Shown piece by piece: positions 13,801 through 26,892 of a DNA stretch of 64,000 nucleotides. How positions within the stretch are numbered: position 1 is the stretch's first letter; every line of letters begins with the position of its first letter. A model generated the notes under the pieces. That model was given only the letters and a program-made list of their open reading frames with translations, did no database searches and was not told where the DNA came from. The position numbers and the translations under genes were made by a program. This stretch comes from Taxillus chinensis (taxonomy: Eukaryota; Streptophyta; Magnoliopsida; Santalales; Loranthaceae): contig CM042086.1 of NCBI GenBank assembly GCA_023512835.1, forward strand, positions 10,045,559 through 10,109,558. The letters run 5' to 3'.

Positions 13801-14154
13801 TACATTGTACAAAAATGGTAAGGTGAGCATCTCATGCCACAGTATACTATAGCTCTAGTACATTGTAGCTAACTAAACTATCAAGGTATTTTGCTTCTCC
13901 AACTTCTTATCTACTTATGCATATCCCCACCCAGTAGGGTGCTCTGGGCTGTTGAATTGATTTAGCCTTATTTTTATACTTAATGATTGCCTATCCACCC
14001 TGGTACATTGTACAAAATGGTAAGGTGAGCATCTCATGCCACAGTATACTATAGCTCTAGTACATTGTAGCTAACTAAACTATCAAGGTATTTTACTTCT
14101 CCAACTTCTCATCTACTTATGCATATCCCCACCCAGTAGGGTGCTCTGGGCTGT
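13751..14154. repeat. Near-identical 203-bp tandem duplication
   Basis: Copy 1 spans 13751-13953 and copy 2 spans 13954-14154. They start at the same point (GAATTGATTTAGCC) and differ by only a handful of positions, for example one A fewer in an A-run. This is either a very recent duplication or an assembly artefact. Each copy contains TACAGTATACTATAG-like and GTACATTGTAC palindromic motifs. No reading frame crosses it. Confidence 0.95.
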
Positions 14155-15195
14155 AGACTTCAACTAGGTTTATAGCCATACAAACGAAAAATAACAGTAA
14201 TTTTAATTTCTCGATTTCCTGAATGTATGTATTATTCATTATTAATAATTAAATATGTTAGCAGCAGCTTATTTCCATATTGGTTGCATGTGATAAGTTA
14301 AAAGTTCATGCTTACTTTCAAATTGAATGACCTTTACTCTTATTTTTATCATTTGTTTCTTTCCCTTCTTTGTATCTTTAACTATACCTTGTTATAATTT
14401 AATAATCATAGGAAATGAACAGTATATCTTAATATATTAAAAAATACCATACATAATTAAATATAAGATTTTATTGTGAAAATAATTTTATGGCTTTTTT
14501 TACTTTTTTCCTTAAATAAAAATAAACAAACTCCTATAGGGAATATGTTAGTCCTCTAATTCTCTAACTTACTTTCAGCAACAATAGTAACAAAATATGA
14601 ATTCAATCATTTTTATTACAATAGCACCATGAGAGAATAAGGTTTGGCGTGGGTCATCATATTTTTAACCAACATCTAGAAAACCAACCAGATACCCACC
14701 CAACTAACTACTTCATCATAGTATATTGATATATTCAAAGATAAATGTGTTTCTAAGATGGAACTTCTTGGACAGGATGCTGAGATTTCACGATATCTAA
14801 TTAAGGTCGCATTCAAAACCAACCAGACATACATTTCATTCACCCGTCAATAACAACATGTATATAATTTTACAAGCACATTAAAATCGAAATGATTTTA
14901 TTAAACATAACATGGTCTCTCTAACAAACAAGCCAAAATTCAACACGATCCATAATAAATTAAAATTTTAAAAGGGAGAAGAAGAAGAAGGAAAAAAAAC
15001 AACAATTCAATTAAAAGTAAGTTAGCCTTATTATTACTCAAAAGGACAATTAAAAACACCAAACACAAATCAATAATACAACACAAAACCAAACCCTAAC
15101 AAAGGAAGGGAAGAGAAGACCTAATCATAATAATAAGAGCGATCGAGCGATCATCAATCGGCGTCGGCGATGGCAATGGCGATGACGCTGATTAA

Positions 15196-15639
15196 TTATT
15201 TGGCGATCATGCGGGAAATGAAGTCTTCGTAGCGGATGTTGCCGTCGGGGCCGACGTCGACCTCGCGGATCCACTCGTCGAACTCGGCTGGCTGGAGCTT
15301 TTCGCCGATGTTGGTGAGGATGTGGCGGAGGTCAGAGACGGCGACGAAGCCGGTTGAGTCCTTGTCGAGGACCTTGAAAGCGTCGCGGAGCTGGCGGTCG
15401 AAGGGCTCCAGCTTCATGTGCTTGCCCATCAGGTCCAGGAAGCGAGTGAAGTCGAAGGGGGCGCTCAGCTTCTCCTCCGCCACGATCTCCTTCAGCTTTG
15501 CCTCCGTCGGGTTCCCACCCAGCGACCGCATCAGGATCCCCAGCTCCTTGGGCGCGATCTTCCCGTCCCCGTCCGCGTCGAACAGGGTGAACGCCTCCTT
15601 CATCGAGTTCACTTGCTCCTCGCTCAGATCTTTCCCCAT
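15196..15639 (-). CDS. CML13: Calmodulin-like protein, CML13/CML14 type
   Basis: The 147-residue intronless protein is made almost entirely of four EF-hand units. It matches the plant CML13/CML14 pair along its length: it starts [17 protein letters not shown], carries [15 protein letters not shown] and SPFDF-like centre blocks, and ends [11 protein letters not shown]. The first Ca2+ loop (residues 21-32, [12 protein letters not shown]) is canonical. Loops 2-4 lack several ligand positions, as is usual in this subfamily, so it should bind little Ca2+ after the first site. Family members act as myosin, IQ67-domain (IQD) or CAMTA light-chain-like partners. The start codon is followed immediately by the conserved N-terminus. 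The upstream 5' UTR (15640-15750) is strongly CT/GA repetitive. The gene is divergent from the MAP kinase at 17758. The paralogue choice (13 versus 14) is not resolved. Confidence 0.93.
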   Translation of the reverse strand: MGKDLSEEQVNSMKEAFTLFDADGDGKIAPKELGILMRSLGGNPTEAKLKEIVAEEKLSAPFDFTRFLDLMGKHMKLEPFDRQLRDAFKVLDKDSTGFVAVSDLRHILTNIGEKLQPAEFDEWIREVDVGPDGNIRYEDFISRMIAK

Positions 15640-15760
15640 CTCTCTTTCTCTCTGTGTATGTGTCCCTTCCCTGATCTCTCTCTATCTCTCTCTTTCTTCT
15701 CCTTCTGTCTTCTTCTCTCCTCTTGCCTTCTTCTCTCCTCTGTCTTCTGAAATTGGCGGT
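15640..15760 (-). promoter_or_regulatory. GA-rich 5' leader of the CML gene
   Basis: Read on the minus strand, this is a run of GAGAGA and GAAGAAGGA-type repeats ending just before the start codon. GA-rich leaders are common in highly expressed plant genes. The transcription start cannot be fixed. Confidence 0.45.
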
Positions 15761-16121
15761 GGGTGTGTTGTGATTTAATTGTTTTTGGGGTCGTGACCGA
15801 TCTCTCCCTTCTTCCCGTCCCCTGTTTATTTTGGTCGTTTTATTTATTTATTTATTGCCATATTTAGAAATATTAAATAAATCAAATATGGGGTCTTCAG
15901 ACCACCCCACAAAAAATTCGGTTCATTCTTAGATTTCAAACTGGATTGGAGGGCTGCTGATAAAACGACGCCGCTTTAAAATTTTTTCTTTTATTTAAAT
16001 TTAAAATAAAAAAATTATTTAGTCTGTGGTAATGGCTTTGGCAATTAGCACTTGGAACTTTGCTAAGTGGTAGCTATATAAAATTAGGGTATAATATTCC
16101 ACATGGGTTTTAAATGTATTA

Positions 16122-16952
16122 GACCATTTTTAATTTTGATTGGTTAAAATTTTAAGCTGTAATATTTAGCTTTCATCATATTCTTTTGGCTCTAATCTTA
16201 TTCTATTTTTTTTCCCTAAATTATTATTTTATTCCATTTATTTTTTATTCATATTCTCTCTAAAATTTCAAATCCATAATAGTGTTGCATGGGCATAGGA
16301 GTGGCATGGGGGGGGGGGGGGGGGTTTCTAGAGGAGGGGAGACGGGGGAGAGTAGAAAACAAAGGGACAAAGTAGGGCTACATATATACTTCACTATATT
16401 CTGGTGCAACTTGCTTCTCTTATGGTATGGAGGTTTCCTTGTCAAACATCACTACACCAATGGAGGACTCGCTATAACTACAATTTTTGTCGTGATCGGT
16501 GGACTGTGAGTAAATAAAAAATTTATGGTTTTTGCTATTATTTATTCGTGTCTAAGTCTTGTTCAAAATCTCCATTTTCTTTGGGCTGGGGATCTCTTTT
16601 GGCAGAGCATTAGGACAATCCATCCTAAGCATGACCGCATTTGCTAAGGCCAAGGTTACGGCGGCCAATATTTTTAGCATAATCGATCACAAGTCGAGCG
16701 TTGATCGAGCAGAGGATTGGGCTTGGATTTAAACTTCCTTACTGACCCAGATGGAGTGGGAGCTATGGAGGAGGGCGATACATGTTGAAGGGGCGACATG
16801 GGTAAGAGTGGAATTAGAATTATTTGATAATGTGAGTTAAAGCAAAAGCAAAAATAAACTTTTGTTTTTTTATTATTTTAGTTATGACTTTAACATTGGA
16901 GAAAAATTTAAGTTAAATTTTATTTTTGGTCTTGCATAGGTTAGAGATGCTC
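16122..16952. mobile_element. Gene-capturing small DNA transposon carrying an ABCB fragment
   Basis: The right end, reverse complemented, starts GAGCATCTCTAACC, a typical plant PIF/Harbinger MITE terminus. The left end starts GACCATTTTTAA, a poorer match. TTA flanks both ends (16119-16121 and 16953-16955). Both arms are AT-rich with TTAAA/CTTTAAC motifs. The interior contains a piece of a P-glycoprotein gene with its intron still present (see 16387-16732). It lies between the divergent CML and MPK genes. The weak left terminus is the main doubt. Confidence 0.55.
16387..16732 (+). pseudogene. ABCB-type (P-glycoprotein) gene fragment with retained intron
   Basis: Residues encoded at 16387-16505 read YFTIFW...LLLWYGGFLVKHHYTNGGLA, then a segment ending GGL. 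After a 100-bp GT-AG intron (16506-16605) the frame continues ALGQSILSMTAFAKAKVTAA, then NIFSIIDHKSSVDR. This is the last part of the first transmembrane domain and the linker to the first nucleotide-binding domain of plant ABCB transporters, where LLLWYGG, TNGGLA, LGQ-PSM-AFAKAKVAA and IIDHKP are invariant landmarks. The phase across the intron closes (CT|A). The fragment stops at TAA 16730-16732, well before the Walker A motif, so it cannot make a transporter. A poly-G run (16310-16324) precedes it. An intact source gene should exist elsewhere in the genome. Confidence 0.85.
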
Positions 16953-17337
16953 TTAAAAATATATTGATCTGCTAGTTAAACTTGTGTAGGCCCATAATGC
17001 TAGTTTATCCATATATATTTTAAATTTATTTTTTAAAAATGGTTAAAATCAACCAACAAATTAAAGGGAATGAAACAGGATTTTTTTTTATATAATGTAA
17101 TATTTTATGAGTGAGTAATATTCACTCATATAATATAAAATATTTTCACTTTATACGTAATTAAATATATATTAGTAAGTCTTTTTATATATTTTAAAAA
17201 ATTAAATTATTATCATAAAATATAAAATCTAATAATTCAATTAAAATTTCATTACATAAAACATAAATTAAAATTTTAATATATTTAAAATATAAATAAA
17301 TAATAATTATTATACATGGATCAATCCAAGTCCGTAT

Positions 17338-17705
17338 CGAATTTTATGAAAATGTATATTTTACCATGCCTTTTAAATCTATATTAAAAAAATTACCTGA
17401 TTATACAACCCGGGTACAATTAGCATTTTTACTTTCTCAATACCCTAAAAAAAGTATGTAACAATTAATTCCAGTTACAGCCCATTAACCCATCCACCGG
17501 CATTTTTTTTTTTTGGACTATCAATCATTGGCCTACGAGTTGAATAGGGCGAGTTATTGACGAGTTGAGTTATTATACGGACTTCGAAAGATGGCATTCA
17601 AAATTTCAAAGTTCAAAGTTCAAATCCGCCACTCATTGACTCCACGTCTACGCTCCTTGGTCGCTTTTTTTTACAACAAAAAGCTATTGATGCCTTCTCA
17701 TTTCT
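17338..17705. repeat. MPK13 5' flank, copy 1 of a duplicated segment
   Basis: This segment immediately upstream of the kinase start matches 21898-22033 plus 23455-23690 in the same order. Shared blocks include TATATTTTACCATGCCTTTT, AATACCCTAAAAAA, CAGTTACAGCCCATTAACCC versus CGATTACAGCACGTTAACCC, and GACTCCACGTCTACGCTCCT. It probably contains the MPK core promoter and 5' leader. Downstream of about 17705 the similarity stops, just before the start codon. Confidence 0.85.
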
Positions 17706-17757
17706 GATTAACAGATATTCAAAATTTTGGAGAGAGAGAGGGTTGGAGAGTGAAGCC

Positions 17758-20735
<2,978 letters not shown>

Positions 20736-22030
20736 ATGCATCCATTACCTAACTAGTTGTGGCCTGTTTTCCTTAGTTGGTTCTTGTTTTAGCCTCTTTT
20801 TCCCAATGTTGCCTTTTTCCATGTGGGGCTTATTAAATTAAATGAATGTATAATATTTTCCTGTTTTTGTGCAAGTGGCAGAGATTTGGGAAAAAAAATT
20901 GCAATGAGTAAGTTGGGAGATGTGTTCTCCCATCATGACATAGGACTCTGGGAGATTGCCTGGATCTTTGTGATATATATATATATATGGAGAGAGAGAA
21001 TTTGGTCTTTTGTAATTAAATTATGAAATCTTTTAAAAGATTGTATTATCTTGTTTACCTTCTAATAATTAGAATTTATACTTAAGAATGCTAGGGGTTG
21101 TTTGGTATGTGTTTTAATTTCTGTATTTTATTTTTATGACTTTGAATTTATTGTAGAGTTTGTGTTGAATTTTGAATATTAAAAGTAAATTTTGAGAATT
21201 TATTTTTGAAGAAGTATATTTTTTAAAATAGGGTCTTTATAAAAAATAAATAAAATTAGATAATAATATTATAATATTATAATAATAATAATTTAGACAG
21301 ATGTGTAACTTGCGAAGAGAGACACAATGTTGAATGATTTTATAACATTTTATAAGAGAGAAACACTTTGATTTTTTGATACATTTATTGGGTGACATGT
21401 ACGTTTACAAATTGAAATATCTTGTTATATATTTTAAATTATTTTTTCTTAAAAATATAAATTTAAAAATATGTAAAAAATTACATGCCCACCAAATTTG
21501 AAAACTGTATTATTTGATCATTTTAATATTTTCTTTATCATTTATGGATAGAGTTAAATGTCAAAAATTAATTTCAATAATTTCTTATCTCACTTACTAT
21601 ATTCTTCTGACCTCCAATCATTGCCATTGCCTCCTTCATTTGTTGCTATTGCATCCTCTTGCTGTAGATTTGTGGAAATCTTTGCCACCATTGCCTCCTT
21701 CCTCTATGAGTGTACCATATGTAGATCAACTGGGAAGAAGAGAGAAGAGTAAAAGATACAAAACCAAAAATTATTATTTTAACAAGAATAAAGATAATTT
21801 AAAAATTAGTACTGAGTGTAAATTGAAAAACTTTTCAATTGTGAAAATAATTTGAATAGTGTTATTGGAAATGTTCTTATATACTTTTTAAAAAAATTAA
21901 ATTTTATGGATATATATATTTTACCATGCCTTTTAAACCCATATTCATAAAAAATAATTTACCAGTATCGATTATGTGATCTCAATTACAAATAGCATTT
22001 TTTCTTTCTTAATACCCTAAAAAAGGTGTG
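20736..22030. other. MPK 3' region and intergenic sequence
   Basis: About the first 300 bases are likely 3' UTR. A possible MITE starts near 21096 with a GGGTTGTTTGGTATGTG-type end and a related inverted sequence near 21487 (GCCCACCAAATTTG), but the match is loose. An (AT)n tract is at 20971-20988 and a GA run follows it. There is no gene. Confidence 0.4.
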
Positions 22031-22033
22031 TAA
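21898..22033. repeat. Second copy of the MPK13 5' flank, left part
   Basis: It matches about 17338-17468 (TTTTACCATGCCTTTTAAA, AAATAGCATTTTT, AATACCCTAAAAAA). The match breaks exactly where the inserted element begins, after the TAA at 22031-22033, and resumes at 23455. Confidence 0.85.
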
Positions 22034-22561
22034 GAGCATTAGTAGCAGAATCCCTATAGAAATCTGTTTTTCTATATTTATAGGAAAAAATTTAAAAAAT
22101 CATAAAATTAATCCCACAATAAATACCATATATTTAACTTTCTTCATATATTTATATAATATTTCCCAATATATTAGAAAGTACTATCCACTTCCTATAA
22201 TTATTAAATTATATATATAAAAATGCTCACATATTTCCTTTATGTTTATCATAATATTTACTTTTATTTCATATTAAATTATAAAAAAATATTATTAAAT
22301 AAAAAAATAATATTATTATTTTAATTATATAAAAAATAATTTAGAAAATATATTATGATGTATATTTATATAAAAAAATAAAAAGTAATTTATATCTATA
22401 AAACTAATTAAGATAGTAAAAAACGATTGTTAGAGCATCTTTAACACTGTTATATATATTTTCTTTTACATGTGAATAAAATTTTATATGTAGAGAGTAA
22501 TTTTTCAACTTACACTCCAACACTCATCTTCAGAATATTTTTATTTTTATTAAAATAATCT

Positions 22562-23279
22562 TTCCTACCCTCGCTACTCACCCATCGTCTTTGTCAACCC
22601 CACTCGCGACATGATCATCAAGCACCCCCACGTCAACCCCTCCGGCCTCGTCTCTGTCCCCTACCTCCACTCCTGGGTTTACCCCAGCTCCAACCTCATC
22701 GACCTTGCCCGCTCCCTCACCCATTTCTTCAGCCTTAACCCCCCACTCTTTTCCTGCCGCCCCTCCCCACCCTCTGACCCTAACCCTATCCCCCACCATA
22801 ATTCTTCTTCGTCGTTATCTTCTTCTTCTTCTTCTTCTTCTTCTTCTTCTTCTTCTTCTTCTTCTTCCAATTCAAGTTATGTTTCTAGCTCTTACTTGTC
22901 ACCCAATTTCACTTCTTCATTGACCCGCTCGGCCAGGCCGTACCTGCTTTACGGTGGGGGCGCCGGGGGAAGGGGCAGGATTTCGCCTTAAATGGAGGAC
23001 CCGACTGAGGTGTACTGCCGAAATGCCATCAACAAACTAGTGGAGTCCTTGCATGGGGACGTCGTTGCACTAAGGAAGGCCCCGGAGGGGGAGATAGAAG
23101 AGTTGTTTGGGGTCCAAACAATGTTGCGATATTGTGAGGAGCAGCTCGCCCGTGGGGTGTGGGAGATGCTGGACGAGAAAAAGGGCCTGGAGCAACTGCT
23201 ACAGATGGTTCTGATGAACAACGATGTGCTCAAGGCGTGGCTGCCAGACAATGAGGAGAAGGTGAAAATAAGAGAGACA
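22562..23279 (+). pseudogene. ELC/VPS23 (TSG101, ESCRT-I) gene fragment
   Basis: From 22562 the frame reads [20 protein letters not shown], then [20 protein letters not shown] and [16 protein letters not shown]. This is the C-terminal half of the UEV ubiquitin-binding domain of plant ELC. A Pro/Ser-rich linker follows, containing a (TCT)n run at 22818-22867 that encodes poly-Ser. After an in-frame TAA (22989-22991) the same frame continues EVYCRNAINKLVESLHGDVV and then the coiled-coil up to about 23270, ending in a GA microsatellite. The first half of the UEV domain and the C-terminal steadiness box are missing. With both ends lost and a stop in the middle it cannot make ELC, although two short open pieces remain. 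Homologues are often intronless, so lack of introns says nothing about an RNA route. Confidence 0.88.
22818..22867 (+). repeat. (TCT)n microsatellite in the captured gene
   Basis: About 16 TCT/TTC units in the linker region of the ELC fragment, encoding poly-Ser in its frame. Confidence 0.95.
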
Positions 23280-23454
23280 GAGAGAGAGAGAGAGAGAGGG
23301 AAAAAATAATAAAATAAAATATAAATAATGAAGAGTCACTATAGTAATTTTCAAATCTGAAGAGTCATGTGGAGAATCTGTTGGAGCAAAAATTTTAAGT
23401 TTTAATGTCTACATGAAAATAATACATAATGGGTTAGAGTTGCTCTTAATGTTC

Positions 23455-23690
23455 TAATAATAATTCCGATTACAGCACGTTAACCCATCCATCGGCCTTT
23501 TTTTGGACCTTTTGGTTGACTATCCATCATTGGCCTACAAATTACGATATTGTCGAGTTGAGTTTAGTATACGGACTTTGAAGTTCAAAAGTTCAAAGTT
23601 CAAAGCCGCTCACTGACTCCACGTCTACGCTCCTCAGTCACTTTTTCTTACAAAAAAAAAAAAAAAAGAAGCCATTCATGCCTTATTAAT
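23455..23690. repeat. Second copy of the MPK13 5' flank, right part
   Basis: It continues the duplicate interrupted at 22033 and matches about 17469-17695 (ACCCATCCA, ATTGGCCTAC, GACTCCACGTCTACGCTCCT). It ends in a long A-run and then diverges; no kinase coding sequence follows. Confidence 0.85.
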
Positions 23691-23739
23691 ACCTTAGCTC
23701 TTCTTCCAATGAGATATATTTCGGTTTATACGCATATAA

Positions 23740-24599
23740 GAGCATATAACAGCTAAAGCAATATTTGGCTAAAAACTACTTCAATATATTAGCTATTGTA
23801 TTAGTCAAATTTACCTACAACTATAATTTTATCTAAATATACCTAAACTTATAGTTGTACCACATCAACCCCACACCTCCCCTTCCTCCAAAACCCCTAA
23901 TATATCCTTTAAACCACCACACCCCACCCCGCGCCGAATGTGGTATCCCCCTTCCCTGCGTTGCATTGCGCCCCACCCCTGCATCACACCTCCCTCTACT
24001 CGCTGTGTTCCCCTAACACATCGTGCCTTCCCCCACCCCTGCGCCGCGTTGCGTCTCCTTCCACTAGTTACCTTCCCCCCCACACATTGTGCCTCCCCCC
24101 ACCCTTGTGTCACATCGCGCCCCACCCCTACATCGTGTTGCGCCTCCCTCCATCGACTGCCTTCCCCCAACACGTCCTGCCTCCCCCAACCCCTACGTCA
24201 TGTTGTGCCCCACCCCTACATTGCGCCTCCCTCCACTGGTTGCCTTCCCCCCACGCGCCGCGTCCCCCGTCCCCATGACTTGTGCCTCCACCCGCCCCTC
24301 CCCAACTAGATCTCATCACCCTCCAGCTCTATGCCTCCAGCCGCCACCCTCCCCCGTCCCCATCCACATAGATTGCAGCGCCCCCCACCCTTTCGGCCTC
24401 CACTCTTGTATATCCTAACCACGCGCGATGAAACATGGTTCCTTTTAGTAATTAGGGTTTGGAAAGAATAAATATAGGGATAAATTGGGTAAAATAAAAT
24501 TAAGTAATAATTTTTCAAATGTACGAATAGATAGCTATTTGAAGTTAACTATTTCTTGCTTTAGCTAATGAAATATAACTAGTGCTGTTGGAGATGCCA
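23740..24599. mobile_element. Small DNA transposon with a C-rich minisatellite-like core
   Basis: The left end is GAGCATATAACAGCTAAAGC. The right end, reverse complemented, is TGGCATCTCCAACAGCACTA, with AGCTAAAGCAA recurring a little further in. TAA lies at both borders (23737-23739 and 24600-24602). The core (23860-24420) is a C-rich, G-poor block of loosely repeated 45-60-bp units with CCCCCACCCCT and GCGCCTCCCTCC themes. Several overlapping frames stay open only because of composition. Confidence 0.5.
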
Positions 24600-24602
24600 T
24601 AA

Positions 24603-26892
24603 AGGTCCTGCTTTGGATAGTGCTTTTATTGTCTCTATGTTCTCCCATTCTTAATCATGTATTCATCTTTCAGTTTGGCTATATCCGTGCTGAACTAGTT
24701 AAAATGACCACCATTTTGTGAGGAAAAAAATGATTAACAAATACTAAAATCAAAGAACTCTTTTAGGGAAAAAAACAGAGGGGGGGGGGATAAACGAAGG
24801 GCTAATTTTCCCGTTTTATGCTTAATTAACCCAGTCAATTCCTCTAAATGGGAGACTAATCTTCATTCTCAGACTACAAAAATGAGAGGAAAAACAGAAG
24901 GGTGGTGCAACTGGAGAGAGCCCACTAAGGAGATAGCGAAGGAGAAGAGGATGGCAAAGAGGTTAAAGACAATGAAACAAAGGAGGAATAAAGGAAGAAG
25001 TAGGAGAATGTAACAGCTTCAAAAAAGGTCGAAGATGGAAGTAGAAGAGAAAAGGAGCAAGAAGGAAGATCAAAAAGGCCGGTTAGAATTTTTTAAAATT
25101 AATATTATAGATGTGAATATTCTTAAAATTTTAAGAAATTTAAATATCAAAATAAAGATGTAACTTAATTTTTATACACGATGAAAAGCATATAAAATAC
25201 AGTGTCAAGACCATACTCTTAATTTTTTATAGTTTTATGAGGTCATTTTATTTTAACCTTTTATTGCATATTTTATCACTACTTGTTATTGTAGTTTTAA
25301 ATGTCACTTTGTTTAAATTGACATTGGCCTTTCACAATAGTGCTTAAGCAACACATATGCAGCTTGTCTTTACAACTACCTCATCTAAGTATTGTCTCTC
25401 TCCCTCTCTCTTTATTAGTTTGTAATTGGTTTGTAAAAGAAAGGAGAAAACGATAATAGTAACTATGTGGGGGTGCGAGAAAAGGAGAAGTGCATAAAGA
25501 AAGGAAAAGCTTGCTTGCTTAAACATTCTAAATATTTTAGTTGCCAACAATTTTAAATGGGAAATTATTTAGTCCTAGGTGTTGTAATTGTTGTCAACAG
25601 TAAAGAGAGAACATTGTTTGATGAATTCACATTCATGACTTTTACCAACAAAACACCACGTTCATCCTAAAAGGGAAGAAATATAGAATGAAATAGCTAG
25701 AAACAGCTTTTAAATGATAGACATAACTGTAAAAGACTGCAGTTGATCTTGAGAAAAATATACATGAAACTATTGATGAAATGTCAATGAAAGAATTGTA
25801 AATTGAATTATATACAAGTTACAAAAATATTAGATTGAAATATAATAAGTTGAGAAAACTTCCAGATCAATTAAAACATAACAAATAAAGGGCATGAAAA
25901 ATTGGAGATAAATATAATAGTGTGAGAAAAGAGGATATGCAAATGAAAAGAAAGCATGATGGGCATATCAAACTGTCAAAATTTTATATATTTACATAAA
26001 ATATAATTAAGCTATAAATTTTCTTGATGGTATTGGGCTTCAAGTCTTTAGTTTAAGTTTCATTTGTCTCTTGAGGCTGTAATCTTTTTAGAGGCAAAAC
26101 ATGTGTGCAAAACTTGGATATACTTGATTTTCGCGATAAATAAATTATTTCATTGCATATACTTGTATTATAGTGCTTGATTGTATTTAGGTACCTTGAT
26201 GGCATATTAAATTCTCACTTAAATCTTTTAAGTATCTGACAAAACTCATTAGATGTGTTAGGTCCATTTGCTCATTGGTATTTCTAGTCGTCATTGGTTT
26301 ATTAATTAAATGTATATTTTTTTTTCAGGGGAAAGAATGATACTCATGTTTGAATTTATAAAATCAATCAAAATTATATTTTATTAAATGATGAATATTA
26401 TACCTTTTTTTTATTAATTTATTTTGAAATTGTTATTTTGTAGTATTTAAAAAACAAAAATTGTATGTAAGAAGAGTATATTGTACAGGCAAGTCAATTC
26501 CTTCTAAAAAAATAATGTTAATTTAATGATAGAGCTTGGCCTTTAAAAAATTCGAAAAAAGAAAAAGGAAAGGTCCGATCACGCCACACGTCAGCATATG
26601 ACACGTACAATCAAAACCCTACTAGTTATCTATCTCTCCTCACTCCGTCTCTCCGCCTCGTGTTTGAGGAAGAAGCTTTTGTCAAGCCCCTCCCGAACTC
26701 ATTTAACCAATTGACCTTTCCTCAGACGCTGTCGGTCTGTCTGTCTCTCTGCCCAGTCAAACAAGTCCTAAAAACCCAATAATTTCGTTTTTTCCCCCTT
26801 ATTGTTGTCGTTGCCCGTTGGTGGTGGCGTAGAAACCCTCAGAAATCTACTACCACGATCACAGCTAGAATCACAATCACAATCACGCAAGC
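24603..26892. other. Intergenic region and RH32 promoter
   Basis: No gene is visible between 24603 and about 26550. The last 300 bases are GC-richer, carry ACGT motifs (CACACGTCA at 26585) and a telo-box, and lead into the helicase start; they are probably the promoter and 5' UTR. Confidence 0.5.
26614..26621 (+). promoter_or_regulatory. Telo-box AAACCCTA upstream of the RH32 gene
   Basis: AAACCCTA lies 272 bases before the start codon. Telo-boxes are enriched in plant promoters of ribosomal-protein and ribosome-biogenesis genes, which agrees with the predicted nucleolar role of the helicase. Eight bases can occur by chance. Confidence 0.5.

Larger units (their letters stand above)
11405..15195. 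other. Intergenic region with retroelement debris and tandem repeats
   Basis: Apart from the RNase H relic at 12190-12470 and the tandem repeats at 13509-14154, I see no gene. The last 250 bases before 15196 are probably the 3' untranslated region of the CML gene, read leftward. Confidence 0.5.
22433..23445. mobile_element. Gene-capturing small DNA transposon carrying an ELC/VPS23 fragment
   Basis: The left end is GAGCATCTTTAACACTGTTA. The right end, reverse complemented, is GAGCAACTCTAACCCATTAT, and similarity continues through TATATTTTC/TATTATTTTC, giving about 30 bp of imperfect terminal inverted repeat. TTA flanks both ends (22430-22432 and 23446-23448). At 1013 bp it has no room for a transposase. 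Its interior is a GC-rich piece of an ESCRT-I gene. Termini and duplication fit PIF/Harbinger; the captured cargo makes it a Pack-type element. Confidence 0.75.
22034..23454. mobile_element. Outer MITE interrupted by an inner transposon
   Basis: The boundaries come from comparison with the uninterrupted MPK flank at 17468. The left end is GAGCATTAGTAGCAG; the right end, reverse complemented, begins GAACATTAA. Both sides carry TAA (22031-22033 and 23455-23457). Without the inner element (22433-23445) it is roughly 400 bp of AT-rich sequence, a normal MITE size. The right arm outside the inner element is only a few bases, so the terminal-repeat comparison is short. Confidence 0.6.

Noticed and set aside
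15236..15778. Plus-strand open frame of 180 codons over the CML gene
   Set aside because: It is the antisense shadow of the EF-hand gene, open because of its GC-rich third positions.
21096..21500. Possible MITE with GGGTTGTTTGGTA-type ends
   Set aside because: The right terminus matches too loosely and no clear target duplication was found, so it is only mentioned in the intergenic entry.
23865..24418. Five overlapping open frames on both strands
   Set aside because: They are kept open by C-rich low complexity and show no protein family.
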